Assembly (NCBI RefSeq): GCF_006716885.1
Contig: NZ_VFPU01000002.1
Location: forward strand, 62,001 to 126,000
From: Ornithinimicrobium humiphilum
GTDB taxonomy: Bacteria > Actinomycetota > Actinomycetes > Actinomycetales > Dermatophilaceae
DNA: 64,000 nucleotides
Direction of reading: 5' to 3'
The notes beneath the pieces are model-generated. The model had not been told where the DNA came from, searched no databases, and saw nothing but the letters and a program-made list of their open reading frames with translations. The position numbers and the translations under genes are program-made. Below, piece by piece: positions 7,396 through 16,837 of the stretch; within the stretch, counting starts at the first letter, position 1, and every line of letters begins with the position of its first letter.

Positions 7396-8892
7396 ATGGA
7401 GTCGCTGTCTGCCCTCTTGGACGGTTTCCAGGCGCTGACGCCGATGTACCTCCTCTTCGCGCTCATCGGCGTGATCCTCGGCACAGCGGTGGGTGTCCTC
7501 CCCGGCATCGGTCCCGCCATGAGCGTCGCGCTGCTCCTGCCGGTCACCTTCTCGCTGGACCCGACGGGGTCCATCATCATGTTCGCGGGGATCTACTACG
7601 GCGCCATGTACGGCGGGTCCACCACGTCCATCCTGCTGAAGACACCGGGCGAGGCCTCGGCCGTCATGACCGCCATCGAGGGCAACAAGATGGCCAAGGC
7701 GGGCCGGGCCCCGCAGGCGCTGGCCACCGCCGCCATCGGTTCCTTCGTCGCAGGCACCATCGCTACGGCCCTTCTGGTCCTGGTGGCCCCGATCGTGGTC
7801 GACTTCGCGATCTCGATCACGCCCGCCGACTACTTCGCGCTGATGATCGTCGCCTTCGCCGCGGTCACGATGGTCCTTGGCAGCTCACGGATCAGAGGGC
7901 TGGCCTCCCTCGGCCTCGGCCTGCTCATCGGGCTCGTCGGCCTCGACATCACCACCGGCCAGGACCGCCTGACCTTCGGTGCGCCTGGTCTGCTCGACGG
8001 GGTCGACGTCGTGATCGTCGCGGTCGGCATCTTCGCCGTGGGAGAAACGCTCTGGATCGCGATGCATCTTCGTCAGAAGCCTGTCGAGGTCATCCCGGTC
8101 GGACGTCCGTGGATGAGCAAGGAGGACTGGCAGAGGTCGTGGAAACCGTGGCTACGGGGGGCCGGCATCGGATTCCCGTTCGGGGCTATGCCCGCCGGTG
8201 GGGCGGAGATCCCGACCTACCTGTCCTTCGTGACCGAGAAGCGGCTGTCCAAGAAGCCCGAGGACTTCGGGCACGGGGCGATCGAGGGCGTCGCCGGCCC
8301 CGAGGCGGCAAACAATGCGTCCGCCGCAGGAGTCCTCGTCCCGCTGCTCACCCTGGGCCTGCCCACGTCCGCGACTGCGGCGGTCCTCCTGGCGGCCTTC
8401 CAGCAGTTCGGCATCCAACCGGGGCCGCTCCTGTTCAACAACGAGCCGCAGCTGGTGTGGGCGCTGATCGCCAGCCTCTTCGTCGGCAACACCCTCCTGC
8501 TACTGCTCAACCTCCCCCTGGCACCGGTCTGGGCAAAGCTCCTGCGCATCCCCAGGCCCTACCTCTACGCCGGGATCCTGTTCTTCGCGGCCATCGGGTC
8601 CTACGCCGCGGACGGGACGACCATCGGCCTCTACACCCTCTTCGTGATGGGACTGCTGGGCCTCGTGATGCGACGCTACGGGCTGTCCGTCGTGCCGCTG
8701 ATCATCGGTGTCATCCTGGGGCCGAGGGCGGAGATGCAGCTGCGGAGGGCGCTCCAGCTCTCGGACGGTGACGTCTCGGTGCTCGTCGCCACACCTCTGT
8801 CGATCGTGCTCTACTCCTTCGTCGCCCTCGCCGTCGCCGTGCCACTCGTGTGGAAGTGGTGGCGCGTCTCTCGGCCAGCCGCCTCGGTGTGA
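7396..8892 (+). CDS. tctA: Tripartite tricarboxylate transporter large permease TctA
   Basis: 498 residues, the normal TctA length, with about twelve hydrophobic segments. Hallmarks are [21 protein letters not shown] near residue 35, [20 protein letters not shown] near residue 70, and the matching C-terminal half [24 protein letters not shown]. It forms the translocation channel of the TctABC system. The last gene of the operon, it is followed 21 bases later by a perfect 15-pair hairpin. Confidence 0.93.
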   Translation: MESLSALLDGFQALTPMYLLFALIGVILGTAVGVLPGIGPAMSVALLLPVTFSLDPTGSIIMFAGIYYGAMYGGSTTSILLKTPGEASAVMTAIEGNKMAKAGRAPQALATAAIGSFVAGTIATALLVLVAPIVVDFAISITPADYFALMIVAFAAVTMVLGSSRIRGLASLGLGLLIGLVGLDITTGQDRLTFGAPGLLDGVDVVIVAVGIFAVGETLWIAMHLRQKPVEVIPVGRPWMSKEDWQRSWKPWLRGAGIGFPFGAMPAGGAEIPTYLSFVTEKRLSKKPEDFGHGAIEGVAGPEAANNASAAGVLVPLLTLGLPTSATAAVLLAAFQQFGIQPGPLLFNNEPQLVWALIASLFVGNTLLLLLNLPLAPVWAKLLRIPRPYLYAGILFFAAIGSYAADGTTIGLYTLFVMGLLGLVMRRYGLSVVPLIIGVILGPRAEMQLRRALQLSDGDVSVLVATPLSIVLYSFVALAVAVPLVWKWWRVSRPAASV

Positions 8893-8913
8893 CACCACAG
8901 ACCCCCATCTAGA

Positions 8914-8947
8914 CGTCACCCCGGTGCCACGAGGCACCGGGGTGACG
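8914..8947 (+). terminator. Terminator of the tct operon
   Basis: CGTCACCCCGGTGCC (8914-8928) and GGCACCGGGGTGACG (8933-8947) form a perfect 15-pair stem with the loop ACGA. No T tract. Confidence 0.8.
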
Positions 8948-9160
8948 CGTCTCCACCTGCTGTTCGACAGGTCTTCGGCCACGCATGCTTGTCGGGCCTC
9001 TCCTCCCCTGCAGCGGGATGCCGTCCGTGGCCCTGGCCGGTCGCCTCTGGAATGGCCGCGCGGAGTGCACTTCGTGGCGTCACGAGCGGGGTTTCCCCCA
9101 CAGGGCCTGGGGTGGACGCACCCGCCGAGGCCTTCGACCTGGTCAGGTTCGCCTTCGCGC
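8948..9160. other. Intergenic stretch without recognisable features
   Basis: Between the tct terminator and the end of the arsenite exporter gene. No frame here resembles a protein I know, and I see no further hairpin of note. Confidence 0.4.
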
Positions 9161-10230
9161 TCAGACGAAGCGGGAGCGCAGGGCGAGGGAGACGTAGACG
9201 AGGCCGACCAGGACCGGCACCTCGATGAGCGGTCCGACGATGGCGGCGACCGCCTCCCCGGAGGTGATGCCGAAGGTGGCGATCGCGACGGCGATGGCGA
9301 GCTCGAAGTTGTTGCCGGCTGCGGTGAAGGCGAGCGTCGTGGTGCGCTCGTACGACATACCCAGGACCGCGCCGAGCGCGAAGCCTGCACTCCACATCAG
9401 GCCGAAGTAGAGCAGCAGCGGCACCGCCAGGCGCGCGACGTCCAACGGCTGGGAGGTGATGCGGTCGCCCTGCAGGGCGAACAGCAGCACGATGGTGAAC
9501 AGCAGGCCGCGCAGCGCCCAGGGGCTGACAGCCGGGAGGAAGCGCCCCTCGTACCAGGCCCGGCCACGGGCCCGCTCGCCCCAGACGCGCGAGAGCGCCC
9601 CGGCCAGCAGCGGGATGCCGAGGAAGATCAGCACCGAGGTGGCGATCTGCCAGGGGGACACGTCCAGCACCGCCTGGTCCAGGCCGAGCCAGCCGGGCAG
9701 GACGGAGAGGTAGAACCAGCTCAGGCCCGCGAAGGCGAGGACCTGGAAGAGCGAGTTGAGGGCGACCAGGACGGCAGCGGCCTCGCGGTCGCCGCAGGCC
9801 AGGTCGTTCCAGATGACGACCATCGCGATGCACCGGGCCAGGCCGACGATGATCAGCCCGGTGCGGTATGCCGGCAGGTCGGCCAGGAAGACCCAGGCCA
9901 GGGCGAACATCAGCGCCGGTCCGACCAGCCAGTTGAGGACCAACGAGCTGAGCAGGAGGCGGCGGTCGGAGACGACGGAGCCGAGCCGGTCGTAGCGGAC
10001 CTTGGCCAGCACCGGGTACATCATCACGAGCAGCCCGAGAGCGATCGGCAGCGAGATGCCGTCGACCTCCACGGCCCCCAGCCAGGCACCCAGGCCGGGG
10101 ACGAGTCGGCCGAGCAGCAGTCCCCCACCATCGCCGCACCGATCCACACCGGGAGGTACTTGTCGGTGGTGGACAGGTGCGTGACAGGAGCCGCTGCGGG
10201 CGACTCGGTGCCCGGTGCGCGGGAGCTCAT
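9161..10230 (-). pseudogene. ACR3-type arsenite efflux permease with a one-base frameshift
   Basis: The body (from about 10120 down to 9161) is a ten-helix ACR3/SBF-superfamily permease: GLLVMMYPVLAKVRYDRLG, GLARCIAMVVIWNDLACGD with the family cysteine, and TAAGNNFELAIAVAIATFG. Its natural N-terminus (SSRAPGTESPAAAPVTHLS then TTDKYLPVWIGAAMVG) lies in another frame. The frames meet at the C5 run 10122-10126, where one more C would restore AMVGGLLLGRLVPGLG. Either the gene is newly inactivated, or it is phase-variable, or the run is a sequencing error. The start is taken as the ATG at 10230; another at 10245 lies within a palindrome. ACR3 extrudes As(OH)3; no arsC or arsR is adjacent. Confidence 0.82.
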
Positions 10231-10241
10231 GCCGATCCGAT

Positions 10242-10261
10242 CCATAGACGAACGTCGATGG
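10242..10261. promoter_or_regulatory. Palindrome in front of the arsenite exporter (operator candidate)
   Basis: CCATAGACGAACGTCGATGG is a 20-base inverted repeat with nine-base arms and a single mismatch, 11 bases upstream of the exporter's ATG. Position and symmetry fit a repressor site, for instance for an ArsR-type protein encoded elsewhere. It does not resemble the two CstR-type sites nearby. Confidence 0.45.
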
Positions 10262-10323
10262 GAGCATTCTGACGGTCGGCCCCGCTCGAAGCCAATCTGG
10301 CCCGACCGGGACGGCGTCCCGGC

Positions 10324-10876
<553 letters not shown>

Positions 10877-10932
10877 CGGAGTTCTCCTTCGGTGGTGGTG
10901 GTGGTGGGGTCGAGGGGATCGGACGGGAGCGT

Positions 10933-11802
10933 TCAGGCGGTGCGGGCGACGAGGCGGCGCAGGGGGCAGGCGGGCACGACAAACCAGCACGCCGCCGCCA
11001 GGGCCAGCACGGCCGCACCGGCGAGGGCGGCCGGCCAGAGCGGGACGCCGAGCTCCTGGACGAGCACGACGGCACCCATGGCGAGGACGAAGAGGCCGAA
11101 GCCGGCGCGCAGGGCCCGCTCGGGGACGACGCCGGCGAGGCGGGCCCCGAGGAAGGAGCCGACGACCGCGGCGGCGGTCACGCCGAGCACCAGCGGCCAG
11201 TGGAGCTGCACCGAGGCGAGGTAGCCGACCAGCCCGGCGAACGACTTCAGCGCGATGACGAGCAGGGAGGTGGCCACGGCGGCGGACATCGGCAGCCCGC
11301 CGAGCAGGACGAGCGCCGGGACGACGAGGAATCCCCCGCCGGCGCCGACGACGCCGGTCACGAGACCGATCACGAGGCCCTCGAGCACCACCGTGGGCAC
11401 CGGCAGCTCCCGGACGACGGACTCGGGAGCACTCCGGCGCCCGCGGATCATCGCGACGGCCGTGGCGAGCATCATGAGCGCGAAGGCGATCATGAGCAGC
11501 GTCCCCGGGAGGTGGCCCCCGATCAGCCCGCCCAGGAAGGCGCCGGCCATGCCCGCGGCACCGAAGACCAGGCCGGTCCGCCACCGCACGCGGCGGGCCC
11601 GGGCGTGGGCGAGGACGCTCACGGCCGACGTCACGCCGACGACGAAGAGCGAGGCGGCGATGGCCTCCTTGGCCTCCAGCCCGGCGACGTAGGTCAGGAT
11701 CGGGACGGTCAGGATCGAGCCTCCCCCGCCGAGCAGGCCGAGGGCGACCCCGACCAGGACGGCCAGCAGCAGCGTGAGTCCGAGGGTCAGGGACAGGGTC
11801 AC
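10933..11802 (-). CDS. TauE/SafE-family membrane exporter (sulfite/organosulfur)
   Basis: 289 residues with about eight hydrophobic helices in two TauE/SafE (PF01925) halves: GLLGGGGSILTVPILTYVAG near the start and GVVGAGGGFLVVPALVLLGG in the middle, the paired signature of the family. In cst operons the TauE protein is thought to export sulfite or thiosulfate made during sulfide detoxification. I chose the GTG at 11802 because GAGGAG lies a few bases upstream; the longer frame to 12015 runs into the next gene. It follows the MBL-rhodanese gene by 35 bases on the same strand. Confidence 0.85.
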   Translation of the reverse strand: MTLSLTLGLTLLLAVLVGVALGLLGGGGSILTVPILTYVAGLEAKEAIAASLFVVGVTSAVSVLAHARARRVRWRTGLVFGAAGMAGAFLGGLIGGHLPGTLLMIAFALMMLATAVAMIRGRRSAPESVVRELPVPTVVLEGLVIGLVTGVVGAGGGFLVVPALVLLGGLPMSAAVATSLLVIALKSFAGLVGYLASVQLHWPLVLGVTAAAVVGSFLGARLAGVVPERALRAGFGLFVLAMGAVVLVQELGVPLWPAALAGAAVLALAAACWFVVPACPLRRLVARTA

Positions 11803-11837
11803 GGGAGCTCTCCTCGTCGATCGAGCGCGTCGGCCGG

Positions 11838-13244
11838 TCAGCCGGCCGCGCCGGCGCGGCCCGCCGTCTCCTGCAGCCACCCGGCGTAGCTGCCCTCGAG
11901 CTCGACGACGTCGAGGCCGGCGCGGCGCAGCGCAGACGCGGCGACGCTGTTGCGGACGCCGGACTGGCAGAAGGTCACGATCTGGCCGTCGCGCGGCAGC
12001 CGGTCGGTGTGCCACAGCACGCGGCCGGCGGAGAGCTGCTCGGCGCCGGGGATGGTGCCGGCGGCATGCTCGGTCCTGGTGCGGACGTCGAGGAGGAGGG
12101 CGCGCTCCATACCCTCGAGGTCGGCGGGCGGGACGGTCGCGGGCCTCTCCAACGGGAGCCCGTCGAACGAGGTGACGTAGCCGGTCACGTCGTCCACGCC
12201 GACGCGCACCAGGTGGTCCCGGAGGTCCTGGGCGCTCGCTCGATCAGGAGCGAGGAGCACCAACGGGCGGTCGTCCGCCTCCGGGTCGTAGGCCCAGGCG
12301 CCGTAGGTGGCGGCCTTGTCGGGCACCGGGATCGACAGCGAGCCGGGGACGGTGCCCGCGTGCACCTCGTCGACCGGGCGGGTGTCCACGACGGTGATCG
12401 TGTCGGCCTCGAGGGCGGACCGGACCGCGGCGGGGGCCAGCTCGGTCAGCGGGTCACGCTGGCCCAGGACGGTCGGGCCGAGCTTGTTCTGCCGCTTCAT
12501 GCGGGCGAAGTAGGCGTGCGCGTCGGGCTGCCCGTCGAGCAGCTCGGCCACGAAACCCTCCTCGTCGCCGGCGGCGAGGTAGGGCGCCCACCAGGCGTGG
12601 CGGCGCTCGTAGCCGACGGTCGTGGAGGGCAGCGCACCCAGGGCCTTGCCGCAGGCCGAGCCCGCGCCGTGCGCCGGGAAGACCTGGACGTGGTCGGGCA
12701 GCGTGAGGAAGGACTCCTGCAGCGAGCGGAACAGCTGCGTCGCGCCCAGGAACCGCGTGTCGACGCCCCCGGCCGCCTCGTCGAGGAGGTCGGGGCGACC
12801 CAGGTCGCCGGAGAAGACGAGGTCCCCGGAGAGCAGGTAGCCGGGCTCGGAGCTGAAGGCGCCGTCGGTCACGAGGAAGACGAGGTGCTCGGGGGTGTGG
12901 CCCGGGGTGTGGACGGCCTGCAGGGCGACGTTGCCGAGGGTGATGGTGTCGCCGTGGTGGAGGCGGGTCCCCTCGAAGCCGTACTGCCAGTCCTCGCCGC
13001 CCTCGCCCGAGACGTAGATCCGGGCGCCGGTGGCGGCGGCCAGCTCGCGGGTGCCGGAGAGGTAGTCGGCGTGGATGTGGGTCTCGGTGACCGCGACGAT
13101 CCGCATCCCGTGCCTGGCGGCGAGGTCGAGGTAGGGCTGGACGTCACGGCGGGGGTCGACGACGACCGCCTCGCCCTGCGCCTGGCAGCCGATGACGTAG
13201 CTGGCCTGGGCGAGGTCCTCGTCGTAGATGCGCTCGAGAAGCAT
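11838..13244 (-). CDS. MBL-fold persulfide dioxygenase-type protein with two rhodanese domains
   Basis: 468 residues. Domain 1 (about 1-245) is a metallo-beta-lactamase fold of the ETHE1/CstB branch, with the metal motif THIHADYLSG and later HTPGHTPEH and GDLVFSGDLGRPD. Domain 2 (about 265-355) is a rhodanese fold without a catalytic cysteine. Domain 3 (about 370-465) is an active-type rhodanese with FCQSGVRNS. CstB-like proteins oxidise low-molecular-weight persulfides to thiosulfate or sulfite. CAGGAG precedes the ATG at 13244, and a perfect CstR-type operator lies 47 bases upstream. Substrate and products are inferred from family and context. Confidence 0.88.
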   Translation of the reverse strand: MLLERIYDEDLAQASYVIGCQAQGEAVVVDPRRDVQPYLDLAARHGMRIVAVTETHIHADYLSGTRELAAATGARIYVSGEGGEDWQYGFEGTRLHHGDTITLGNVALQAVHTPGHTPEHLVFLVTDGAFSSEPGYLLSGDLVFSGDLGRPDLLDEAAGGVDTRFLGATQLFRSLQESFLTLPDHVQVFPAHGAGSACGKALGALPSTTVGYERRHAWWAPYLAAGDEEGFVAELLDGQPDAHAYFARMKRQNKLGPTVLGQRDPLTELAPAAVRSALEADTITVVDTRPVDEVHAGTVPGSLSIPVPDKAATYGAWAYDPEADDRPLVLLAPDRASAQDLRDHLVRVGVDDVTGYVTSFDGLPLERPATVPPADLEGMERALLLDVRTRTEHAAGTIPGAEQLSAGRVLWHTDRLPRDGQIVTFCQSGVRNSVAASALRRAGLDVVELEGSYAGWLQETAGRAGAAG

Positions 13245-13290
13245 GCGGGTCGCTCCTGGTGGTGGGAGATGGGAGGTCCTGAGCCCGAAG

Positions 13291-13310
13291 ATATACCCCC
13301 CAGGGTATAT
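13291..13310. promoter_or_regulatory. CsoR/CstR-type operator, perfect palindrome
   Basis: ATATACCCCCCAGGGTATAT has perfect eight-base arms (ATATACCC/GGGTATAT) around CCCA. This is the classic CsoR/CstR operator form. It lies between the divergent MBL-rhodanese gene (start 13244) and the GAP-family gene (start 13432) and could control both. Confidence 0.8.
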
Positions 13311-13431
13311 GGAACAAGTCCGGGTGCATCCCCCACCCCGGCCCACGCCCCTACCAAGGTCGGAGCCCCACGGGGCCGGTCGACCCGATCGGCCGATGTG
13401 CGGGTGGGTCCGTCCGGCCCAGCCTGGAGGT

Positions 13432-14139
13432 ATGACGTTCGCCCTCGCCGCCACCCTGCTCGTCCTCGCCCTGGTCGACTCGACGAGCTTCGGCACGCTG
13501 CTGATCCCGGTGTGGCTGCTGCTCGCACCCGGCCGGGTGCGGGCCGGACGCGTGCTGCTCTTCCTGGGCACCGTCGCCGCCTTCTACCTGCTCGTGGGGC
13601 TCGCCCTGCTGCTCGGGCTGGGCGCAGCCCTGGCCGGTCTCGTCGACCTGCTCGAGACGCCGTGGGCCGTGCGGGCGCAGCTGGCGCTGGGGATCGGGAT
13701 GCTCGTGCTGAGCCTCCTCCCGGGTCGTCGCAGGCAGGACTCGGGCCCCGGCCGGCTGACCCGGTGGCGCGAGCGGGCGACGGGCGGCGCCGGGGCGGGG
13801 GGGCTCGTCGCGCTCGCCCTCACGGCCGCGCTGGTGGAGGTCGCCACGATGCTCCCCTACCTCGGGGCGATCGGGCTGCTGCTGACCAGCGACCTGGCGC
13901 CGTGGGCACGCGTCACCACCCTGGCCGGCTACTGCCTGGTGATGGTGCTCCCTGCGCTCGTCCTCCTCGCCGCGCGGGTCCTCGCGCACCGGTTCGTGCA
14001 GCCCGTCCTCGAGCGCCTCTCGCGCTCGTTCGAGCGGACGGGCCCCGAGCTGACGGCCTGGGTCGTCGGCATCGTCGGCTTCCTGCTGGCGCGGGACGCC
14101 GTGGCCCGGATGCCCGAGCTGCTCGACCTGCTCGGCTGA
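13432..14139 (+). CDS. GAP-family (Sap-like) integral membrane protein
   Basis: 235 residues with about six hydrophobic helices, opening MTFALAATLLVLALVDSTSFG. That opening, with an acid and TSFG/TPxG in the first helix, fits the GAP/Sap family of actinobacterial membrane proteins; mycobacterial relatives take part in lipid transport. GGAGG lies two bases before the ATG, unusually close. It is divergent from the MBL-rhodanese gene across the CstR-type operator, which hints at a role in sulfur stress, but nothing in the protein itself says so. The function is unknown. Confidence 0.65.
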   Translation: MTFALAATLLVLALVDSTSFGTLLIPVWLLLAPGRVRAGRVLLFLGTVAAFYLLVGLALLLGLGAALAGLVDLLETPWAVRAQLALGIGMLVLSLLPGRRRQDSGPGRLTRWRERATGGAGAGGLVALALTAALVEVATMLPYLGAIGLLLTSDLAPWARVTTLAGYCLVMVLPALVLLAARVLAHRFVQPVLERLSRSFERTGPELTAWVVGIVGFLLARDAVARMPELLDLLG

Positions 14140-14197
14140 CGGGGCCGGGACCGGAGAGGGTTCGGCCGGTCGCGCCCCGGCGTGCGAGGGTGGGTCG

Positions 14198-14773
14198 ATG
14201 AGCAGCGACGACGCCGCCCTGGTCCGCCCCATCTCCGTGCCCGGCCACCCGGTGGTCGTCGGCGGCCTCGTGGGGCTGTCGGGCGCCACCGCCTTCGTGC
14301 TGGTCAACGCCCCCGGCCTTCCCGACGTCTGGGCCCTGCTGGCCCGCGTCGCCTGGGCGCTGGCCCTGGTCGTGGCCGTCTGGCAGATGCTCCTCCGCCG
14401 CCGTCGGCTGACACCCGCCTCTCCCCCTACCCGCACGGGCGGGCTCGTCTACGTCGCGTCGGTGCTGGGCATGGTCGCGGCCATCGTGCTGGGCGCCCGG
14501 CTGCTGGTCGGGATCGCCCGCCCGGAGCTCGTCCCCGCCCTCGTCGTGACGGCTGTGGGGGCGCACTTCATCCCCTTCGCCCGGGCGTTCTCCGCCCCCG
14601 TCTTCGGCATCATCGGCTGGGCGATGACCGCCCTCGGGCTGGTCGGGCTGCTCGTCGGCTGGCAGGTCGCCGGCGGCCTCGTCGCGAGCGCCACCGCGAC
14701 CACGGCCGGTCTGGTGATGCTCGTCGCCATGGCGCGCTGGACCCACCGGGACGACCCCACCGTCACCGCCTGA
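14198..14773 (+). CDS. Membrane protein of unknown function
   Basis: 191 residues with five or six hydrophobic helices separated by short loops. Basic residues (LLRRRRLTP, about 66-74) lie between the second and third helices. I recognise no family motif. It follows the GAP-family gene by 58 bases on the same strand and may share its transcript. A hairpin overlaps its stop codon. Confidence 0.65.
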   Translation: MSSDDAALVRPISVPGHPVVVGGLVGLSGATAFVLVNAPGLPDVWALLARVAWALALVVAVWQMLLRRRRLTPASPPTRTGGLVYVASVLGMVAAIVLGARLLVGIARPELVPALVVTAVGAHFIPFARAFSAPVFGIIGWAMTALGLVGLLVGWQVAGGLVASATATTAGLVMLVAMARWTHRDDPTVTA

Positions 14774-14796
14774 GGTCCTCGGGAGCGGGACCTCAG
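14770..14796. terminator. Terminator between convergent genes
   Basis: CTGAGGTCC (14770-14778) pairs with GGACCTCAG (14788-14796). It includes the TGA of the plus-strand gene and lies 26 bases from the end of the minus-strand ycnI-like gene, so it can serve both directions. Confidence 0.65.
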
Positions 14797-14821
14797 GCGG
14801 ATCCTGGTCGGGCGGTGCGGC

Positions 14822-15604
14822 TCAGGAGGCGCGACGCCCGCGGGCGAAGGACAGCCCGCCGAGCACGGCGCCGAGCAGGCCGAGCGCCAGCGCGATCCAC
14901 GCCACGACCGGCGTGCCCTGCTCCTCGACCCTGACGGGGGCCGGGGCGGCCGCCTCGACCTCGGTCTCCTCCTCCGCGGCGGCCTCGTCGTGCCCGTCCT
15001 CGTGGGCGGCGTCCTCGGTGGTGGCCTCGGCCTCGTCGCCGACCGACGCCTCGTCGTGCGAGTGCTCGCCGTCGCCCTCCTCGGTCACCGTGTAGGTCGG
15101 GGCGGGCGTGTCCATCTCGTGGGGGTCCTGGCCCTCGGGGACCGGGTCGGACCACTCGATCTCGCCGTCCTCGCAGGTCTGGACGGTCGGGAAGCTCAGC
15201 CGCTCGCCCGGCAGGTAGGGGTTGCGCATGGCGATCTCGAAGGCGACGCGGTAGCCGTCCTCGACCGGCTCCTGCGCGGTGTAGACGACCGCGGCGGTGT
15301 AGGTCTCGATCGTGGTGCCGTCGGACAGCTCCAGCGGGGTGCTCAGCTCGCCCTCGACCTTCTCGACGTCCCAGCCCGGGTAGAGCGTGGGCTGCACGTC
15401 GAGCACGATCTCGGGGACGGTGATGGTGAACGACGTGGTGGGCGAACCCTCGCACCCGTGGGTGGTCTCGAAGGTCAGCAGGGTCGGAGCCCCGGCCTCG
15501 GTCGTGCTGGGGGTGAGGTCGACGTGGGCAGAGGCCGCGGGCAGGCCCACACCCAGGAGGGCGAGGCCGGTGACGGCGGCGAGGACGGGGCGACGGAGGT
15601 GCAT
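14822..15604 (-). CDS. YcnI-family (DUF1775) secreted copper-binding protein
   Basis: 260 residues. Signal peptide to ASA, with the mature protein predicted to begin HVDLTPSTTEAGAPT. In Bacillus YcnI the new N-terminal histidine, with a glutamate and a tryptophan, holds Cu(II); the same first residue and GWDVEKVEG are seen here. After the DUF1775 domain (to about residue 160) comes a Glu/His/Asp-rich linker (GEHSHDEASVGDE and onwards) that could also bind metal, then a C-terminal helix WIALALGLLGAVLGGLSFA and RGRR, so the protein is membrane-tethered. The start is ATG 15604. No copCD genes adjoin it, although a multicopper oxidase lies far downstream at 62741. Confidence 0.83.
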   Translation of the reverse strand: MHLRRPVLAAVTGLALLGVGLPAASAHVDLTPSTTEAGAPTLLTFETTHGCEGSPTTSFTITVPEIVLDVQPTLYPGWDVEKVEGELSTPLELSDGTTIETYTAAVVYTAQEPVEDGYRVAFEIAMRNPYLPGERLSFPTVQTCEDGEIEWSDPVPEGQDPHEMDTPAPTYTVTEEGDGEHSHDEASVGDEAEATTEDAAHEDGHDEAAAEEETEVEAAAPAPVRVEEQGTPVVAWIALALGLLGAVLGGLSFARGRRAS

Positions 15605-15799
15605 CGGCGGGGGCCTTTCGTGCGCCGCCCACGGGCAGCGCGAACAGGGGACGCGGGCAGGGTGCGGTGCCGGGCGCACGGAAGCCCGGCGGGCGGTGAC
15701 CCGTCTCCACCCAGGGGTGGCGGGGGCGGATCGCTGGCCGAATCGTCACCGGTGCGCCGCAGGCCGTCAAGGGTGGCGCGCGCCAGTGTGACGCAGACC
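15605..15799. other. Intergenic stretch upstream of the ycnI-like gene
   Basis: 195 bases that must carry the promoter of the minus-strand ycnI-like gene and the end of the glycosyltransferase transcript. I see no clear terminator or promoter hexamers. Confidence 0.35.
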
Positions 15800-16837
15800 T
15801 CAGCGGGCGGCGAGCTCCCGGTAGAGGCCGGTGAGCCGCTCGGCGGCCGTGGAGCTGTCGAACCGCCGCGCGATCCGGGCGGCCCCCTCCCGCCAGCGGC
15901 GGGCCTCGTCCGGGTCGTCCCGCAGCCGCCCGACGGCGGCGGAGAAGCCGTCGTCGTCGCAGCGCAGCACGTCCTGCCCGAAGGTGTCGTCGTACTCCGG
16001 CAGGTCCCGCACGACGATCGGCAGCCCCGCCCCGGCCGCCTCGAGGACGCACATCGGGTGGTTCTCCTGCTCGGCCGGCAGGCAGAAGACGTCCGCCGCG
16101 TGCAGGTGGCGCCGGACGACCTCGTGGGGCACCACGTCGGTGACCCGCAGGTTGGGCGGCAGGTCGGCCATGAGCCGGCGCATCTTCCCCAGCTCGGCCG
16201 CGGCGTGGGCGAAAGGGATGCCGCCGACCCACACGAAGGTGACGTCCGGGTGCTCCCGGGCCATCCGCACGAAGAGGTCCACGCGTTTGCGCGGCTGGAC
16301 CTGCCCGACCCCCACGACGACGAAGCCGTCGGGGTCCAGCCCCAGCTCGCGGCGCGCCGCCTCGCGGGCCCCCGGCTCCGGCGCGTAGGCCGGCATGTCG
16401 ACGGTGTTGTGCAGCACCTGCACCCGCTCGGCGGGGATGCCCAGCTCCTCGCGCAGCACCCGCGCCACCGTGCCGGAGACCGCCAGCACGACGTCGGCCC
16501 GGGAGTAGAACCACCGCATGTAGCGGCTCGCGAGCGGACGCCACCAGCGGGCCAGGCGGATCGACCCCACCAGCGAGTCCGGTATGACGTGCGCCGAGAC
16601 GACCGTGGGCACCCGCCGGTCGAGCACCTTGGGCAGCACACCGGGGCCGATCGTGTGGAGGTGGTAGACGTCGCAGGGGGTCCGCCGGTGGTAGTCGCCC
16701 CGGACGAGCCGCACGTCGTCGCGCCGCTCCAGGGCCCCGGCGAGCTCGACGTAGGCCGTGTGGACCCCGTGCCCCTGGACCGAGATGTCGCTCTCGCTGG
16801 CCATGTTGACCACGGGCACGGTCGGCGTGCCGGTCAT
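15800..16837 (-). CDS. Glycosyltransferase family 4 protein
   Basis: 345 residues of the GT-B fold, GT4 family. N-terminal acceptor half: VVNMASESDISVQGHGVHTA then YHLHTIGPG and VVSAHVIPDSLVGS. C-terminal nucleotide-sugar half: VVGVGQVQPRKRVDLFVRMA and the family EX7E-like motif in LPAEQENHPMCVLEAAGAG. It starts with ATG 16837 inside the TGA of the TVP38 gene (ATGA overlap), so it is the third gene of a translationally coupled operon. Such enzymes build glycolipids or cell-surface glycans; the donor and acceptor are unknown. Similar GT4 proteins with SVQGHGVHTA occur beside lipid glucosyltransferases. Confidence 0.8.
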   Translation of the reverse strand: MTGTPTVPVVNMASESDISVQGHGVHTAYVELAGALERRDDVRLVRGDYHRRTPCDVYHLHTIGPGVLPKVLDRRVPTVVSAHVIPDSLVGSIRLARWWRPLASRYMRWFYSRADVVLAVSGTVARVLREELGIPAERVQVLHNTVDMPAYAPEPGAREAARRELGLDPDGFVVVGVGQVQPRKRVDLFVRMAREHPDVTFVWVGGIPFAHAAAELGKMRRLMADLPPNLRVTDVVPHEVVRRHLHAADVFCLPAEQENHPMCVLEAAGAGLPIVVRDLPEYDDTFGQDVLRCDDDGFSAAVGRLRDDPDEARRWREGAARIARRFDSSTAAERLTGLYRELAAR

